From positions 128,143-192,142 of the forward strand of contig CAZTTO010000003.1 in the NCBI GenBank assembly GCA_964616465.1: DNA of 64,000 nt, in the 5' to 3' direction. The notes beneath the pieces were generated by a model. It did not search any database and was not told where the DNA came from. It saw only the letters and a program-made list of their open reading frames with translations. A program made the translations under genes and the position numbers. Position 1 is the first letter of the stretch. The number at the start of each line of letters is the position of its first letter. Of the stretch, positions 16,829-26,450 are shown piece after piece. The DNA is from JAFLBI01 sp964616465. Its GTDB lineage: Bacteria; Bacteroidota; Bacteroidia; Chitinophagales; Chitinophagaceae.

Positions 16829-17650
16829 ATGGACCAACTCATTGCTTATTTTTCGAACCTCGAACAAAGGCCTCTAGAACGACTGGCTATTTTAGTGGGA
16901 GGACTTTTGTTTTTCTGGATACTAGAGGGGAGTATTCCTCTGTTTGCACTTCGCTATAAGAAAACGAAGCTAAAACATGCAATGGTGAATATGGGGTTTA
17001 CTGTTATTCATCTCATCATTCACACATTCTTAGCATTGGTTATCATTTTTTTAAGCGATTGGTGTAAGTCCAACGCCTTTGGAATTGTGTATTGGATAAA
17101 TGCGGGAATTGGATTAACTATACTCATTAGTTTTCTAGCTTTAGATTTTTTTGGCGGCTGGTTAGTTCATATGACAGAGCATAAAGTGCCTTTACTTTGG
17201 CGATTTCATGTAGTGCACCATGCCGATAATAAAGTAGATGTTACAACCGGTTTAAGGCATCATCCAGTTGAAAGTGTTCTTCGTGGAATATTCTTCTTCA
17301 TGGCAATTGTGGTGAGCGGTGCACCTATGTATGCAGTTATGATATTTCAAACAATTGTAATTATTGCCACTGCATTTACCCATGCAAATATTAGTTTGCC
17401 AAAAGCTGTTGACAATACATTAAGTTGGATACTGGTATCACCCAATATGCATAAGGTTCACCATCATTGGAAGCAGCCGTATACTGATAGTAATTATGGA
17501 GCAGTATTAAGTATTTGGGATAGGATGCTGGGAACGTTTATGAAGCTTGATACTAAAGAAATTAAGTATGGTTTAGATCGCTATTACCCCAATGAGAAAG
17601 ATGAAGATTTTCTCGAGCTCATGAAAAGACCTTTTGGTAAGATAGAGTAA
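16829..17650 (+). CDS. Sterol desaturase/fatty acid hydroxylase superfamily protein
   Basis: A 273-residue membrane protein with about four hydrophobic segments. The histidine clusters of the diiron hydroxylase superfamily are visible as HMTEHKVPLLWRFHVVHHAD (residues about 112-131), GLRHHPVE and MHKVHHHW near 212. Such enzymes hydroxylate or desaturate lipids using oxygen at the membrane. The substrate is unknown. The gene is followed after 9 bases by kdsB, so lipid or LPS modification is a reasonable but unproven setting. Confidence 0.9.
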   Translation: MDQLIAYFSNLEQRPLERLAILVGGLLFFWILEGSIPLFALRYKKTKLKHAMVNMGFTVIHLIIHTFLALVIIFLSDWCKSNAFGIVYWINAGIGLTILISFLALDFFGGWLVHMTEHKVPLLWRFHVVHHADNKVDVTTGLRHHPVESVLRGIFFFMAIVVSGAPMYAVMIFQTIVIIATAFTHANISLPKAVDNTLSWILVSPNMHKVHHHWKQPYTDSNYGAVLSIWDRMLGTFMKLDTKEIKYGLDRYYPNEKDEDFLELMKRPFGKIE

Positions 17651-17659
17651 CATTGCAAC

Positions 17660-18385
17660 ATGAAAACTGCTGCTTTTATACCAGCCCGATATGCTGCAAC
17701 TCGATTTCCAGCAAAACTCATGCAATTATTGGGTAATGAACCTGTAATTGTGCATACTTGGAAAAACACCTTAGCAACAGGCTTATTTGATGAAGTTTAT
17801 GTAGTAACAGATAGCGATATCATTTACAAGACTATTGAAGATGCTGGCGGAAAAGCCATCATGAGTAAAAAACCACATGAAAGTGGCAGCGACCGTATTG
17901 CTGAAGCTGTAAAAGATGTAGATGTTGATATTGTGGTGAATGTACAAGGCGATGAACCCTTTGTAAAAAGAGCACCACTAGAAGCCCTCCTTCATGTTTT
18001 TGATGGTGAAGCAGGGAAACAAGTACAGGTAGCTAGCTTAATGCAAGAGTTAACTGATACTTCGCTAATTCAAGACCCTAATTATGTGAAGGTGGCCGTT
18101 GACTTACACTTCAATGCGTTGTTTTTTAGTCGAAGTGTGGTTCCTTACCCAAGAGATCCCGCTGCAATAAAAGCTTATTATGAACATATTGGTGTATATG
18201 CTTTTAAAAAGCAAGCACTGCTCGACTTTACATCCTGGCCCATGACACCTTTAGAAGCAGCAGAAAAAATTGAGTGTTTGCGTTATCTTGAACATGGAGT
18301 ACCCATAAAAATGGTAGCTACTAGTTATATGGGGGTGGAAATAGATACTCCTGAAGATTTAGTTAAAGCCGCAAAACTTTTATAG
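17660..18385 (+). CDS. kdsB: 3-deoxy-manno-octulosonate cytidylyltransferase
   Basis: The 241-residue enzyme activates Kdo as CMP-Kdo for attachment to lipid A. The N-terminal nucleotide-binding motif IPARYAATRFPAKLM is present, followed by HESGSDRIAEAV, VVNVQGDEPF with its metal-binding Asp, YPRDP and HIGVYAF. The length is normal. It lies in a three-gene unit with the sterol desaturase-like gene (9-base gap) and a small membrane protein (3-base gap). Confidence 0.95.
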   Translation: MKTAAFIPARYAATRFPAKLMQLLGNEPVIVHTWKNTLATGLFDEVYVVTDSDIIYKTIEDAGGKAIMSKKPHESGSDRIAEAVKDVDVDIVVNVQGDEPFVKRAPLEALLHVFDGEAGKQVQVASLMQELTDTSLIQDPNYVKVAVDLHFNALFFSRSVVPYPRDPAAIKAYYEHIGVYAFKKQALLDFTSWPMTPLEAAEKIECLRYLEHGVPIKMVATSYMGVEIDTPEDLVKAAKLL

Positions 18386-18388
18386 AGA

Positions 18389-18793
18389 ATGGAGTTGACT
18401 ATCAAACGATCTAATTCTTGGTTTTTAAAATTTGCAAGTTTTCAGGTTTATTTGAATGATGAACTCATCGGTGAAATCAAATCAGGTAAAACTTTTCAAC
18501 TGTCAGCCGAAATTGGAGACACTTTGCATATTTATCAGTCTGGTTCAAAACATGGCACAAAAGCCTGGGTGATAGATGCGCAAACGCCTTATGTACTTGA
18601 AGTGCATCCAAATGCTACCTATCAAATACTAAGCATTTTGGTTGGTCCATCGCTCATTTTACCAATGGTTTTGAAACCATGGATTGGATTATATTGGTCA
18701 AGCGGAATTGCGTTTGGTGTTATTCTAACTTTAGCTATAGTTCTAATCAAAGGCAAATACAATTGGCTGCTCTTAAAAACGAATCAGCACTAG
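18389..18793 (+). CDS. Small membrane protein, unknown
   Basis: The 134-residue product begins with a soluble beta-rich part (about 1-70, including DELIGEIKSGKTFQL) and ends with two membrane helices at about 78-95 and 100-120. I do not recognise a family with confidence, although the N-terminal part resembles small domains seen beside DUF-type membrane proteins. It begins 3 bases after kdsB. Its stop codon overlaps the stop of the converging hydrolase gene within a CTAG tetranucleotide. Confidence 0.7.
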   Translation: MELTIKRSNSWFLKFASFQVYLNDELIGEIKSGKTFQLSAEIGDTLHIYQSGSKHGTKAWVIDAQTPYVLEVHPNATYQILSILVGPSLILPMVLKPWIGLYWSSGIAFGVILTLAIVLIKGKYNWLLLKTNQH

Positions 18794-19428
18794 TTTAAAA
18801 ACGGGTTATGCTCTTTTTCGTATCCAATTTTTGTAGGAATGCCATGACCGCTGTAAACCACCACATCATCTGGTAATGTGAACAGCTGCTCTCTAATGCT
18901 GTTTAATAGTGTTGTATGATTTCCACCAGGCAAATCTGTTCTGCCAATACTTTCTCTAAACAACACATCTCCTCCAAGTAAGATTTTTTGCTTGCTATGA
19001 TAAAAGCAAATGCTGCCAGGAGAATGTCCGGGTGCCCACAAGATGTCTAGTTTTTCATCTCCCAACATTAGTTCTTCGCCTTCGCGAATAAAATGAAGGG
19101 GGCCACTGTAGTTTTCAAATGGCATTCCCCAAGCTTGTCCACTCTGGGGCGCAAATGCTAGAACCTTCTCTTCCAGCGGATGAATGTGCAGTTCCAATCC
19201 ATAGGTATCGTATACCCATTTATTGCCAAAAACATGATCTAAATGACAGTGTGTATTCAAAAGCATAATAGGTGTAAGCTTTTTATCACTCAGAAAATCC
19301 TGTAGTTGCTTTTGCTCATGAGGGAAGTAGCAACCAGGATCAATAATCATGGCTTCTCCTGAGTCGTTGAACAAAACATATGTATTTTCTTGTATAGGGC
19401 TGAAGACAAAGCATTTTACATGTAGCAT
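18790..19428 (-). CDS. MBL-fold metallo-hydrolase (glyoxalase II-like)
   Basis: A 212-residue metallo-beta-lactamase-fold protein. The metal-binding sequence is NTHCHLDHVFGN near 60-70, the second His lies in APGHSPGSICFY near 138, the bridging Asp in LLGGDVLF near 160 and the last His in YSGHGIPTKIG near 197. The order and length match the small YcbL/GloB-like hydrolases of Bacteroidota. The substrate is likely a thioester such as S-lactoylglutathione or another thiol adduct, but it cannot be fixed here. It converges on the kdsB unit. Confidence 0.9.
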   Translation of the reverse strand: MLHVKCFVFSPIQENTYVLFNDSGEAMIIDPGCYFPHEQKQLQDFLSDKKLTPIMLLNTHCHLDHVFGNKWVYDTYGLELHIHPLEEKVLAFAPQSGQAWGMPFENYSGPLHFIREGEELMLGDEKLDILWAPGHSPGSICFYHSKQKILLGGDVLFRESIGRTDLPGGNHTTLLNSIREQLFTLPDDVVVYSGHGIPTKIGYEKEHNPFLN

Positions 19429-19492
19429 AATTGTAATTTTAACCTAGTATTTCAATTGAAATGGAGTACTTTTAAAACGCTAAAGTTCGGAT

Positions 19493-22400
19493 ATGCAGAT
19501 GAATCGTGTATACAAGTGGATGATTTTTGTTGTTTGTTGTTTTCCATTGTGGGCCTTATCGCAAGTCAACACAGTGGAGTTTGGAAAGAACCGATTACAA
19601 TACAAGAAGTTTCAATGGAAGTTTTATCAATCTCCCAACTTCAATGTGTACATCACACAAAATGGAACCGAACTGGGAAAATATGCTTTACAAGTTGCTG
19701 AAGAAGAACTAAGAGACCTTGAAAATTTTATTGAGTTCTCTTTACAGCGAAGGGCTAATTTGGTAATCTATAACAATTACGATGATTACAAAGCCAGTAA
19801 TATTGGTACTGGGTTGGATTGGCAGAATTCTGGTGGACTTACTAAACTAGTCAACAATAAAATTCCATTGTATTTTGATGGGAACCACAACAACCTGCGA
19901 ATTAAAATACGAGAAGGAATAGCAAAGGTTTTAACTGATAACTTGTTGTTTGGTGATGATATTGGAGAATTTGCAAGTAACCAAGCATTGCTTGATTTGC
20001 CTAAGTGGCTGGTTGATGGGTATGTTTCTTACGCCGCACAGTCATGGAGTACCGAAAAAGATGATGCGCTGAAAAGCGCAATTTTGGGTGGAGGATACAA
20101 TAATTTTTATCAGTTTGCTTTTCAACAACCCTTGTTAGCGGGTCATGGATTTTGGCACTTTATGGCCGAGAAGTACAAAAAAGAAAGCGTAACCTACTTT
20201 TTATACTTGGCAAGAATCTACAAAAATTTGAACCAAGCTTCATTACGCATTTGTAAGAAAAAATTCAAAGATGTGCTCGAGGAGTTTATGGAATATCAGC
20301 TTACAAAATATGCCAACGATATTCGTCAGAGAAGAAATGCTCCCAAAGGACAGCTAGCAGTAACTGAAGAAGTTGATAAAAAAGATTTTTTCCGTTTTCA
20401 GGTGAATCCTAATCCGCGTAATAATTCCTATTCAGTTGTTGAATTCAAGGATGGAATCTACAAAGTGAAGCTGGTTGAGAATTTTTATGATGAACGCATT
20501 CTATTCAAGAGCGGTGCGTTAACCCGTCAAGGTGATGTGAATCCAAATTCACCTGTAATGGCATGGGACGGTAAGGGTACAAGACTCGCTGTTATCTATA
20601 CGGAACAAGGTAAGACGAAGATGTTTGTGTGGGATGTAATTGCTCGCTATAAGAGGAACAAACAAACATTAGATCAATTTGATCAGGTGATTGATGCATC
20701 GTATATGCTCGATGCCAATACACTGGTGCTAAGTGCTGTAAAAAATGGGCACACAGATATTTTTACTTACAAAATTGAAGAGCAGAAAGTAGAACAAATT
20801 ACAAATGATGTGTACGATGATTTGGATCCAACATTTGTAAGCTTTCCCAATCGTTCTGGAATCATCTTTAGCTCAAATAGACCTAGTCCAGATGCCCCCA
20901 ATAAAGACACTGTTTTACCAAGTAGGTATAATTACAATGTATTTATGGTTGATATCTTGAATAAGAGCAAGGAAAAACAAATTACACAGCTTACCAATGT
21001 AAAAATGGGCAATGCAAGATTTCCAATGCAATACAATACCAACCACTTCACTTTTGTAAGTGATGAAAATGGAATTGGCAACCGTTGGGCTGGATTTTTC
21101 TCCACTCAAAGAGATGGATTAGATACATTGTATTACGTTGGAGATGAGTTGCTGCGAAATCCTTCCTTTCAAGAATTAGATTCTGCATTAATGGCTTGGC
21201 AAAAGCAGGAGCCAGACAGTATTAGCTATTTCCAAGTTTTTAAAGATAGCACGTACACTTTCCCTATGACCAATTATCAGAGCTCATTATTAGAAACTAG
21301 AATTGCTGGCAACAATGGTCAGGTGAGTGAAGTAAGAAGAGAAGGTGATTTTAAATTTTTGTATAAGTTGAAGGTTGATGAAGCGGTGCTTACAAAAAGA
21401 AACATCAATGCACGTCCGACCGACTATATGAAGCGATTATTATCAGATAATCGCGCTGCAAGAGGGGGTCCTGTAACTATTAACCAACAGAATACCAATA
21501 AAAACAGCCAATCTGATACTGCTAAAAAAGTTCCAAAAAAAGTTTTCCAAACAGAATTTGAAGATGATTCTACTTGGACTGCTCCAACAGTAATAACACA
21601 AAGCATTCAAAAGACTATGCTCGAGCGATCGAAGCTGTTCAACTATCGCTTAAAGTTTAGTGCCGATTATATACTTGCAGGATTTACAAATAACGTTTTG
21701 ATTAACAGATTTCAGCCTTATGCAGGTGGATTTGGTCCGGTTCAACTCAACAATGGCAATGCATTTAACGGAACATTACGAGTTGGTGTAACTGATATTA
21801 TGGAGGACTATCAGTTTATGGGAGGTGTAAGAATGGGTACTGATTTGCGAGATAAAGATTTGTTTTTCTCATTTTATAATAGAAGAAAAAGATTAGACTG
21901 GGGTGTAACTTATTTCAGAAGTAACGTAACCAATTTAACTGGTTTTTTCCTAGGAACTCCTTACGAACTGTATAATACTCAAGTTAACACCAATTTATAT
22001 CAGTTAAACTTATCCTATCCAATATCGGAAACAAAATCGGTGAGAGCCAATATTGGATTTAGAAGTGATAGGGGTATTGTACGCCCAATCAACTTTTTAA
22101 CAGGTGGAGCAGATAGAAATGGTTTAGCTGCACCAGATAGTGTTGCAACTTTTGGGGTAGCTCGACTAGAGTATGTGCATGATAATACTTTGAATCCGAC
22201 TTTAAATATTTGGAATGGCTTACGCTGGAAAGTGTACATGGATGTAAATTCACCAGTTGGATATACCAATAGTGTTCGAAATACTACTTTTAATTTTGGT
22301 TTTGATGGTCGCTATTACAAAAAGATTTATCGCAACTTTATTTGGGCGGGAAGAGCTGCGGCTGATTTTTCTTGGGGTAACGCAAAAGTTATTTATTACC

Positions 22401-22888
22401 TAGGTGGAACCGATGGTTGGTTAGCGCCAAGATTCAACAATGCCAATCGTCCAGCTCCCGATCAATCGTATGTATTCCAATCATTGAGTCTCAATATGAG
22501 AGGCTATAACCAAAATGTGGCTAACGGAAACAATGCGGTTGTCATAAACAGTGAATTTAGATTACCACTTTTTGCTACTTTATTCAACAAGCCTATCAAT
22601 AATGCATTCCTGCGCAATTTCCAATTGGTACAATTCATAGACTTAGGTACTGCATGGAATGGAAGATTTAACGGTATTCAGCGTCCTGGTGAGGTTATTT
22701 CCGATCCCAATTCTCCTTTAACCATTCGCATAGATGCTGGCGGACTAGGACCTTTGGCAGGAGGATACGGATTTGGGGCTAGAAGTACACTACTTGGTCA
22801 TTTCCTTCGATTTGATGCAGGGTGGCCCATGAAAGGCATTTTTAAAGGCCGTCCACTTCTGTATGTGTCTCTTGGATTCGACTTTTAA
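19493..22888 (+). CDS. Large exported protein: degenerate peptidase-like domain, propeller and C-terminal barrel
   Basis: The 1131-residue protein has a signal peptide ending WALSQ. Residues about 30-290 look like a peptidase-MA (gluzincin) domain, but the HExxH is replaced by REGIAKVL and the WLxEG-type motif by LPKWLVDGYVSYA, so it is probably catalytically dead. Residues about 300-580 resemble TolB/WD40-like propeller repeats (MAWDGKGTRLAVIY, DDLDPTFVSFPNRSGIIFSSN). The last 450 residues are strand-rich with a terminal aromatic (LGFDF), as in outer membrane barrels. Start may be ATG 19493 or 19499. Similar Bacteroidota proteins are often labelled TolB; the role is unknown. Confidence 0.75.
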   Translation: MQMNRVYKWMIFVVCCFPLWALSQVNTVEFGKNRLQYKKFQWKFYQSPNFNVYITQNGTELGKYALQVAEEELRDLENFIEFSLQRRANLVIYNNYDDYKASNIGTGLDWQNSGGLTKLVNNKIPLYFDGNHNNLRIKIREGIAKVLTDNLLFGDDIGEFASNQALLDLPKWLVDGYVSYAAQSWSTEKDDALKSAILGGGYNNFYQFAFQQPLLAGHGFWHFMAEKYKKESVTYFLYLARIYKNLNQASLRICKKKFKDVLEEFMEYQLTKYANDIRQRRNAPKGQLAVTEEVDKKDFFRFQVNPNPRNNSYSVVEFKDGIYKVKLVENFYDERILFKSGALTRQGDVNPNSPVMAWDGKGTRLAVIYTEQGKTKMFVWDVIARYKRNKQTLDQFDQVIDASYMLDANTLVLSAVKNGHTDIFTYKIEEQKVEQITNDVYDDLDPTFVSFPNRSGIIFSSNRPSPDAPNKDTVLPSRYNYNVFMVDILNKSKEKQITQLTNVKMGNARFPMQYNTNHFTFVSDENGIGNRWAGFFSTQRDGLDTLYYVGDELLRNPSFQELDSALMAWQKQEPDSISYFQVFKDSTYTFPMTNYQSSLLETRIAGNNGQVSEVRREGDFKFLYKLKVDEAVLTKRNINARPTDYMKRLLSDNRAARGGPVTINQQNTNKNSQSDTAKKVPKKVFQTEFEDDSTWTAPTVITQSIQKTMLERSKLFNYRLKFSADYILAGFTNNVLINRFQPYAGGFGPVQLNNGNAFNGTLRVGVTDIMEDYQFMGGVRMGTDLRDKDLFFSFYNRRKRLDWGVTYFRSNVTNLTGFFLGTPYELYNTQVNTNLYQLNLSYPISETKSVRANIGFRSDRGIVRPINFLTGGADRNGLAAPDSVATFGVARLEYVHDNTLNPTLNIWNGLRWKVYMDVNSPVGYTNSVRNTTFNFGFDGRYYKKIYRNFIWAGRAAADFSWGNAKVIYYLGGTDGWLAPRFNNANRPAPDQSYVFQSLSLNMRGYNQNVANGNNAVVINSEFRLPLFATLFNKPINNAFLRNFQLVQFIDLGTAWNGRFNGIQRPGEVISDPNSPLTIRIDAGGLGPLAGGYGFGARSTLLGHFLRFDAGWPMKGIFKGRPLLYVSLGFDF

Positions 22889-22893
22889 TTAGT

Positions 22894-23940
22894 CTAAGAC
22901 GAGGAGTTATCTTGGAAATCTACCTTTCTTTTTTCGGGAACAAACTCATTGAAATAAATTCTGATGAGTAGGATAAATATAGCAATGAGAATTGGTCCAA
23001 ATATTAGACCTACAAATCCAAATAGTTGAATACCTGCAATTACGCCTAACACAGTAATGAGTGGATGAATATTGCCCATTTTCTTTTGTAAGAACATTCG
23101 TGCCAAATTATCTACAGAGCCAACAACAACAACACCATACACCAAAAGAATCCAAGCATGTGTTGTTTTACCGGTAGCAAATAAAATTGCTGCAAGCGGA
23201 ACATATCCCAGAGCAGAACCCACTAAAGGAAGCATGGCAGCAAATGTGGTAACAACAAACCAGAACCATGGATCGGAAACGCCTAATATCCAGTAGCCAA
23301 TCAATGCAACAATTCCCTGAATAATAGCAGTGAGGGGAATACCCAATGCATTGGAAACCACCAGTGTATTAAACTCTTCTCCAATTCTTTGAATATTTTG
23401 GTGTTGAAGCGGAATGTGGTTCAACAGCCATTTTTCCAGCTCCTTACCTTCCATAAGCAAATAGTATAAAATGAAATATAGAATAACAATTGCTAGCAAA
23501 GAATGGAAGGTTGCATTTAATACATTTGGAAGCCATTGGGCAATATTATTAGCAAGATTTTTCAAGTTTTCATCTGTTACTAACTCAACTTTATATCGTT
23601 CTTCTATATCGTTTACAACTTCATTCAAAGCGTTCAATGCTTCGTTCGAATTCATAATGGCATATTCAACTTTGCTAGACAACAAAGTAATGAGCAAGCC
23701 AATAGGCAAAACAATTACCAAAAAAGAAGCCAGCATTAGAAGAATAGTACTAAGCTGAGGCGACCAGTTTCTTTTCTCTGTTAACGTCCGATGCGAATTG
23801 CGCATAAGCACATAAAAAGTAATTGCTCCAAGTGCTGCTGGCACATAAGCATACAACTCTTTGAATAAAAGAATACCCAAAGCAATTAGAACTACATAAA
23901 AACTTACCTGTCTGATGGTAAAATTTGAAACCTGTCCCAT
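22894..23940 (-). CDS. AI-2E family transporter (PerM-like permease)
   Basis: The protein is about 348 residues from ATG 23940 (an earlier ATG at 23985 adds 15 residues). It has about eight hydrophobic segments, a soluble middle region (about 75-150) and the family stretch PLVGSALGYVPLAAILFA followed by IHPLITVLGVIAGIQLFGFVGLIFGP-type helices. Members include TqsA, linked with autoinducer-2 export, and sodium/proton antiporters, so the name does not fix a substrate. It is divergent from the RND exporter gene, with about 86 bases between starts. Confidence 0.88.
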   Translation of the reverse strand: MGQVSNFTIRQVSFYVVLIALGILLFKELYAYVPAALGAITFYVLMRNSHRTLTEKRNWSPQLSTILLMLASFLVIVLPIGLLITLLSSKVEYAIMNSNEALNALNEVVNDIEERYKVELVTDENLKNLANNIAQWLPNVLNATFHSLLAIVILYFILYYLLMEGKELEKWLLNHIPLQHQNIQRIGEEFNTLVVSNALGIPLTAIIQGIVALIGYWILGVSDPWFWFVVTTFAAMLPLVGSALGYVPLAAILFATGKTTHAWILLVYGVVVVGSVDNLARMFLQKKMGNIHPLITVLGVIAGIQLFGFVGLIFGPILIAIFILLIRIYFNEFVPEKRKVDFQDNSSS

Positions 23941-24026
23941 AACTGAAAGATACACAAATTGATGAACTGCATCTTTCAACATCAACTCTTTAATATTATC
24001 TGTTTCTTTGCTAAAAGGAATTTGGT

Positions 24027-26363
24027 ATGTGGTATAGACTGGCGCAATGGATTATTCATAGAAGAGTGGCTATTTTAGCAAGCTTAGCTGCAATTACAAT
24101 TGTAATGGGCTATTATGCTTCTAAGGTTGAGTTGAGTTATGAGTTTTCTAAAGCAATTCCGCTAGACAATCCAAAATACCAAGAATACCAAGCATTTAGA
24201 GCTGTATTTGGAGATGAGGGTAACAGAATGGTTATAGGATTGGAGGGCGGACGTTTATACGATTCGGCAGTATTCTCAGAAATGGCAGCTTTGTCTAAAC
24301 GCTTACGAACAACAGATGGTGTTGTTGAGGTTTTAAGTATTCCCGATGCAATTAGACTTCAAAAAAATGAAGCGCTGGAAAAATTCGAACCTATTCCAAT
24401 TTTTTCAATTCCTGTTCAGTCGCAGCTAAGCTTAGACAGCCAGCGAGCATTGTTTGAGACCTTTCCTTTTTATGCAGGCCGATTGTACAATGTAAATACA
24501 GGAGCTGCATTACTTTCTGTTGGACTTGATAAGCTAAGAATAAACAGCAAAGAAAGAACAGCTATTGTTGAGGGAGTAAAAAAAGAAATTCAAGCATTTC
24601 AAGAAAAAACAGGTGTTGCGGTTCACTTAAGTGGTTTGCCATTTATAAGAACAACCTTGGCGGATAGAATAAAAGCTGAGATGAACCTGTTTTTAATTGG
24701 CTCTTTATTGTTATCAGCTTTAACGCTATTACTCTTTTTTAGATCATTCAGTGCCATGTTTATCAGTTTGGTGGTTGTTGCCATTGGGGTAATAACTAGT
24801 ATTGGCACAATGGTTCTGTTTGGATATAAAATCACCATTTTAAATGCATTGATTCCACCTTTGGTGGTTGTGATTGGTGTTCCCAATTGCGTATATTTTT
24901 TCAATAAGTACCACAGCTCATTCAAAGAAACAGGCGATAAGGAAAAAGCTATTGTACAAATGGTAGGCAGAATGGGCATTGTAACCTTATTCTGCAATAT
25001 TGCAGCTGCTATAGGTTTTGCAGTGTTTGCATTAACTGAAAGCGCATTATTAAAGGAATTTGGTGCTGTTGCTGGTCTGAATATCATGGGATTGTTTTTT
25101 ATTTCTCTGTTATTCATTCCTGCAGTCTTAAGTTATTTGCCTCCTCCCAAACAGCGACATGTACGCTATTTGAATAACAAATGGATGTTGGCCTTACTGT
25201 TAAGAGTAGAGAGATGGACATTTCAAAGAGCTAAAATTATTTATGGAGTTACCGCTGTTGTGCTTGTATTTGCAATAATGGGAGTTGCCCAATTAAAAAG
25301 TGTTGGGTATATAGTAGATGATTTACCTAAGCAGGATCCTGTTTATATAGATTTGAAATGGTTTGAAACACATTTTGGGGGTGTGATGCCACTGGAAGTG
25401 GTGGTTGATACAAAAAAGAAGAATGGCTTGCTGAGAAATACAAAAACGCTGCAAGCAATGGACGATTTTACTAAAGTAGTAGATGCCCACCCTTCAACAG
25501 CGTCTCCATTAAGTTTACTAGAAGCCCTCAAGTTTGCCAAGCAATCATTCTATGATGGCGATCCGGCCAGTTATGATTTGCCTTATGAAGGCGACCTGGC
25601 TTTTATGGGACCCTACTTATCCCTCAAAAGTTCAGCTAGTAACACGACACCCAAAAATTCTCTGCAACAGGTGGTTGCCGGATTTATGGATAGCACAAGG
25701 TCTAAGGCAAGGATGAGTATTAATATGAAAGATATTGGCACAGAACAGCTACCCTTATTTTTAGATACCCTTCGTACAAAGGCCAACCAAATTTTCGATA
25801 CAGCTCAATACAAAGTAACATTTACCGGAAGTTCAGTTACATTTTTAGAGGGTTCAAGGTTCATTATTCAAGGATTAACTGAAAGTATCTTTTGGGCATT
25901 TTTGCTCATTACCCTGTGCATGTTGTATTTGTTCCGCTCACTTAAGATTGTACTTATTTCGCTGATTCCTAATATTATTCCCTTGTTTGTTACAGCAGGT
26001 GTAATGGGTTGGGCTGGTATTCCATTAAAGCCATCAACTGTACTCATATTTAGTGTGGCTTTGGGTATTGTTATTGATGTTACCATTCGATTTCTAATTA
26101 ACTATAAGCAAGAGCTGCCACATTATAATTATCAAGTAAAACGAACCCTCATTCAAACAATTCATCACACTGGCATTAGTATTATTTATACCTCTCTCGT
26201 TCTTATTGCTGGGTTTATCATTTTTGCTTTGAGTGATTTTGGGGGAACCCAAGCTTTGGGATGGCTTACCTCCTTAACGTTAATTATTGGCACCCTTACT
26301 AACCTTATTTTACTCCCTGTTTTGTTGGCGGGAATGGCAAAAACCGGGTATAAACGGTCTTAA
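24027..26363 (+). CDS. RND-superfamily exporter (MMPL type)
   Basis: The 778-residue protein has two repeats, each of one helix, a large periplasmic domain and five more helices. Family marks include GDEGNRMVIGLEG in the first loop, the helix group starting ALTLLLFFRSFSAM, HxF-less VIGVPNCVYFFNKYH and, in the second half, IFSVALGIVIDVTIRF with a membrane Asp likely to carry protons. It belongs with hydrophobe/MMPL exporters, some of which move lipids or hopanoids. It lies beside AI-2E permease but no membrane-fusion partner is present, so it likely acts alone in the inner membrane. Confidence 0.88.
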   Translation: MWYRLAQWIIHRRVAILASLAAITIVMGYYASKVELSYEFSKAIPLDNPKYQEYQAFRAVFGDEGNRMVIGLEGGRLYDSAVFSEMAALSKRLRTTDGVVEVLSIPDAIRLQKNEALEKFEPIPIFSIPVQSQLSLDSQRALFETFPFYAGRLYNVNTGAALLSVGLDKLRINSKERTAIVEGVKKEIQAFQEKTGVAVHLSGLPFIRTTLADRIKAEMNLFLIGSLLLSALTLLLFFRSFSAMFISLVVVAIGVITSIGTMVLFGYKITILNALIPPLVVVIGVPNCVYFFNKYHSSFKETGDKEKAIVQMVGRMGIVTLFCNIAAAIGFAVFALTESALLKEFGAVAGLNIMGLFFISLLFIPAVLSYLPPPKQRHVRYLNNKWMLALLLRVERWTFQRAKIIYGVTAVVLVFAIMGVAQLKSVGYIVDDLPKQDPVYIDLKWFETHFGGVMPLEVVVDTKKKNGLLRNTKTLQAMDDFTKVVDAHPSTASPLSLLEALKFAKQSFYDGDPASYDLPYEGDLAFMGPYLSLKSSASNTTPKNSLQQVVAGFMDSTRSKARMSINMKDIGTEQLPLFLDTLRTKANQIFDTAQYKVTFTGSSVTFLEGSRFIIQGLTESIFWAFLLITLCMLYLFRSLKIVLISLIPNIIPLFVTAGVMGWAGIPLKPSTVLIFSVALGIVIDVTIRFLINYKQELPHYNYQVKRTLIQTIHHTGISIIYTSLVLIAGFIIFALSDFGGTQALGWLTSLTLIIGTLTNLILLPVLLAGMAKTGYKRS

Positions 26364-26420
26364 AATAGGATAAACGAAAAAAAGTTTCTCAGTTGCAGCG
26401 TTTGAAATGTTAATGTTGTC

Positions 26421-26439
26421 TATATTTAACGTTAAATAT
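26421..26439 (+). promoter_or_regulatory. Perfect 18-bp palindrome over a putative -7 element upstream of susC-1
   Basis: ATATTTAACGTTAAATAT at 26422-26439 is an exact inverted repeat without a spacer. It overlaps TATATTTA (26421-26428), a plausible -7 element with TTTG 16 bases further upstream, and lies 11 bases before the first ATG. This is the arrangement of a repressor operator, but no regulator is identified. The second SusC gene lacks it. Confidence 0.5.
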
Positions 26440-26450
26440 TTTTAAACAAA

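Noticed and set aside
24623..25117. Minus-strand frame of 164 codons inside the RND exporter
   Set aside because: It is a shadow of a real membrane protein gene; the product has no motif, and the real frame has strong family matches.
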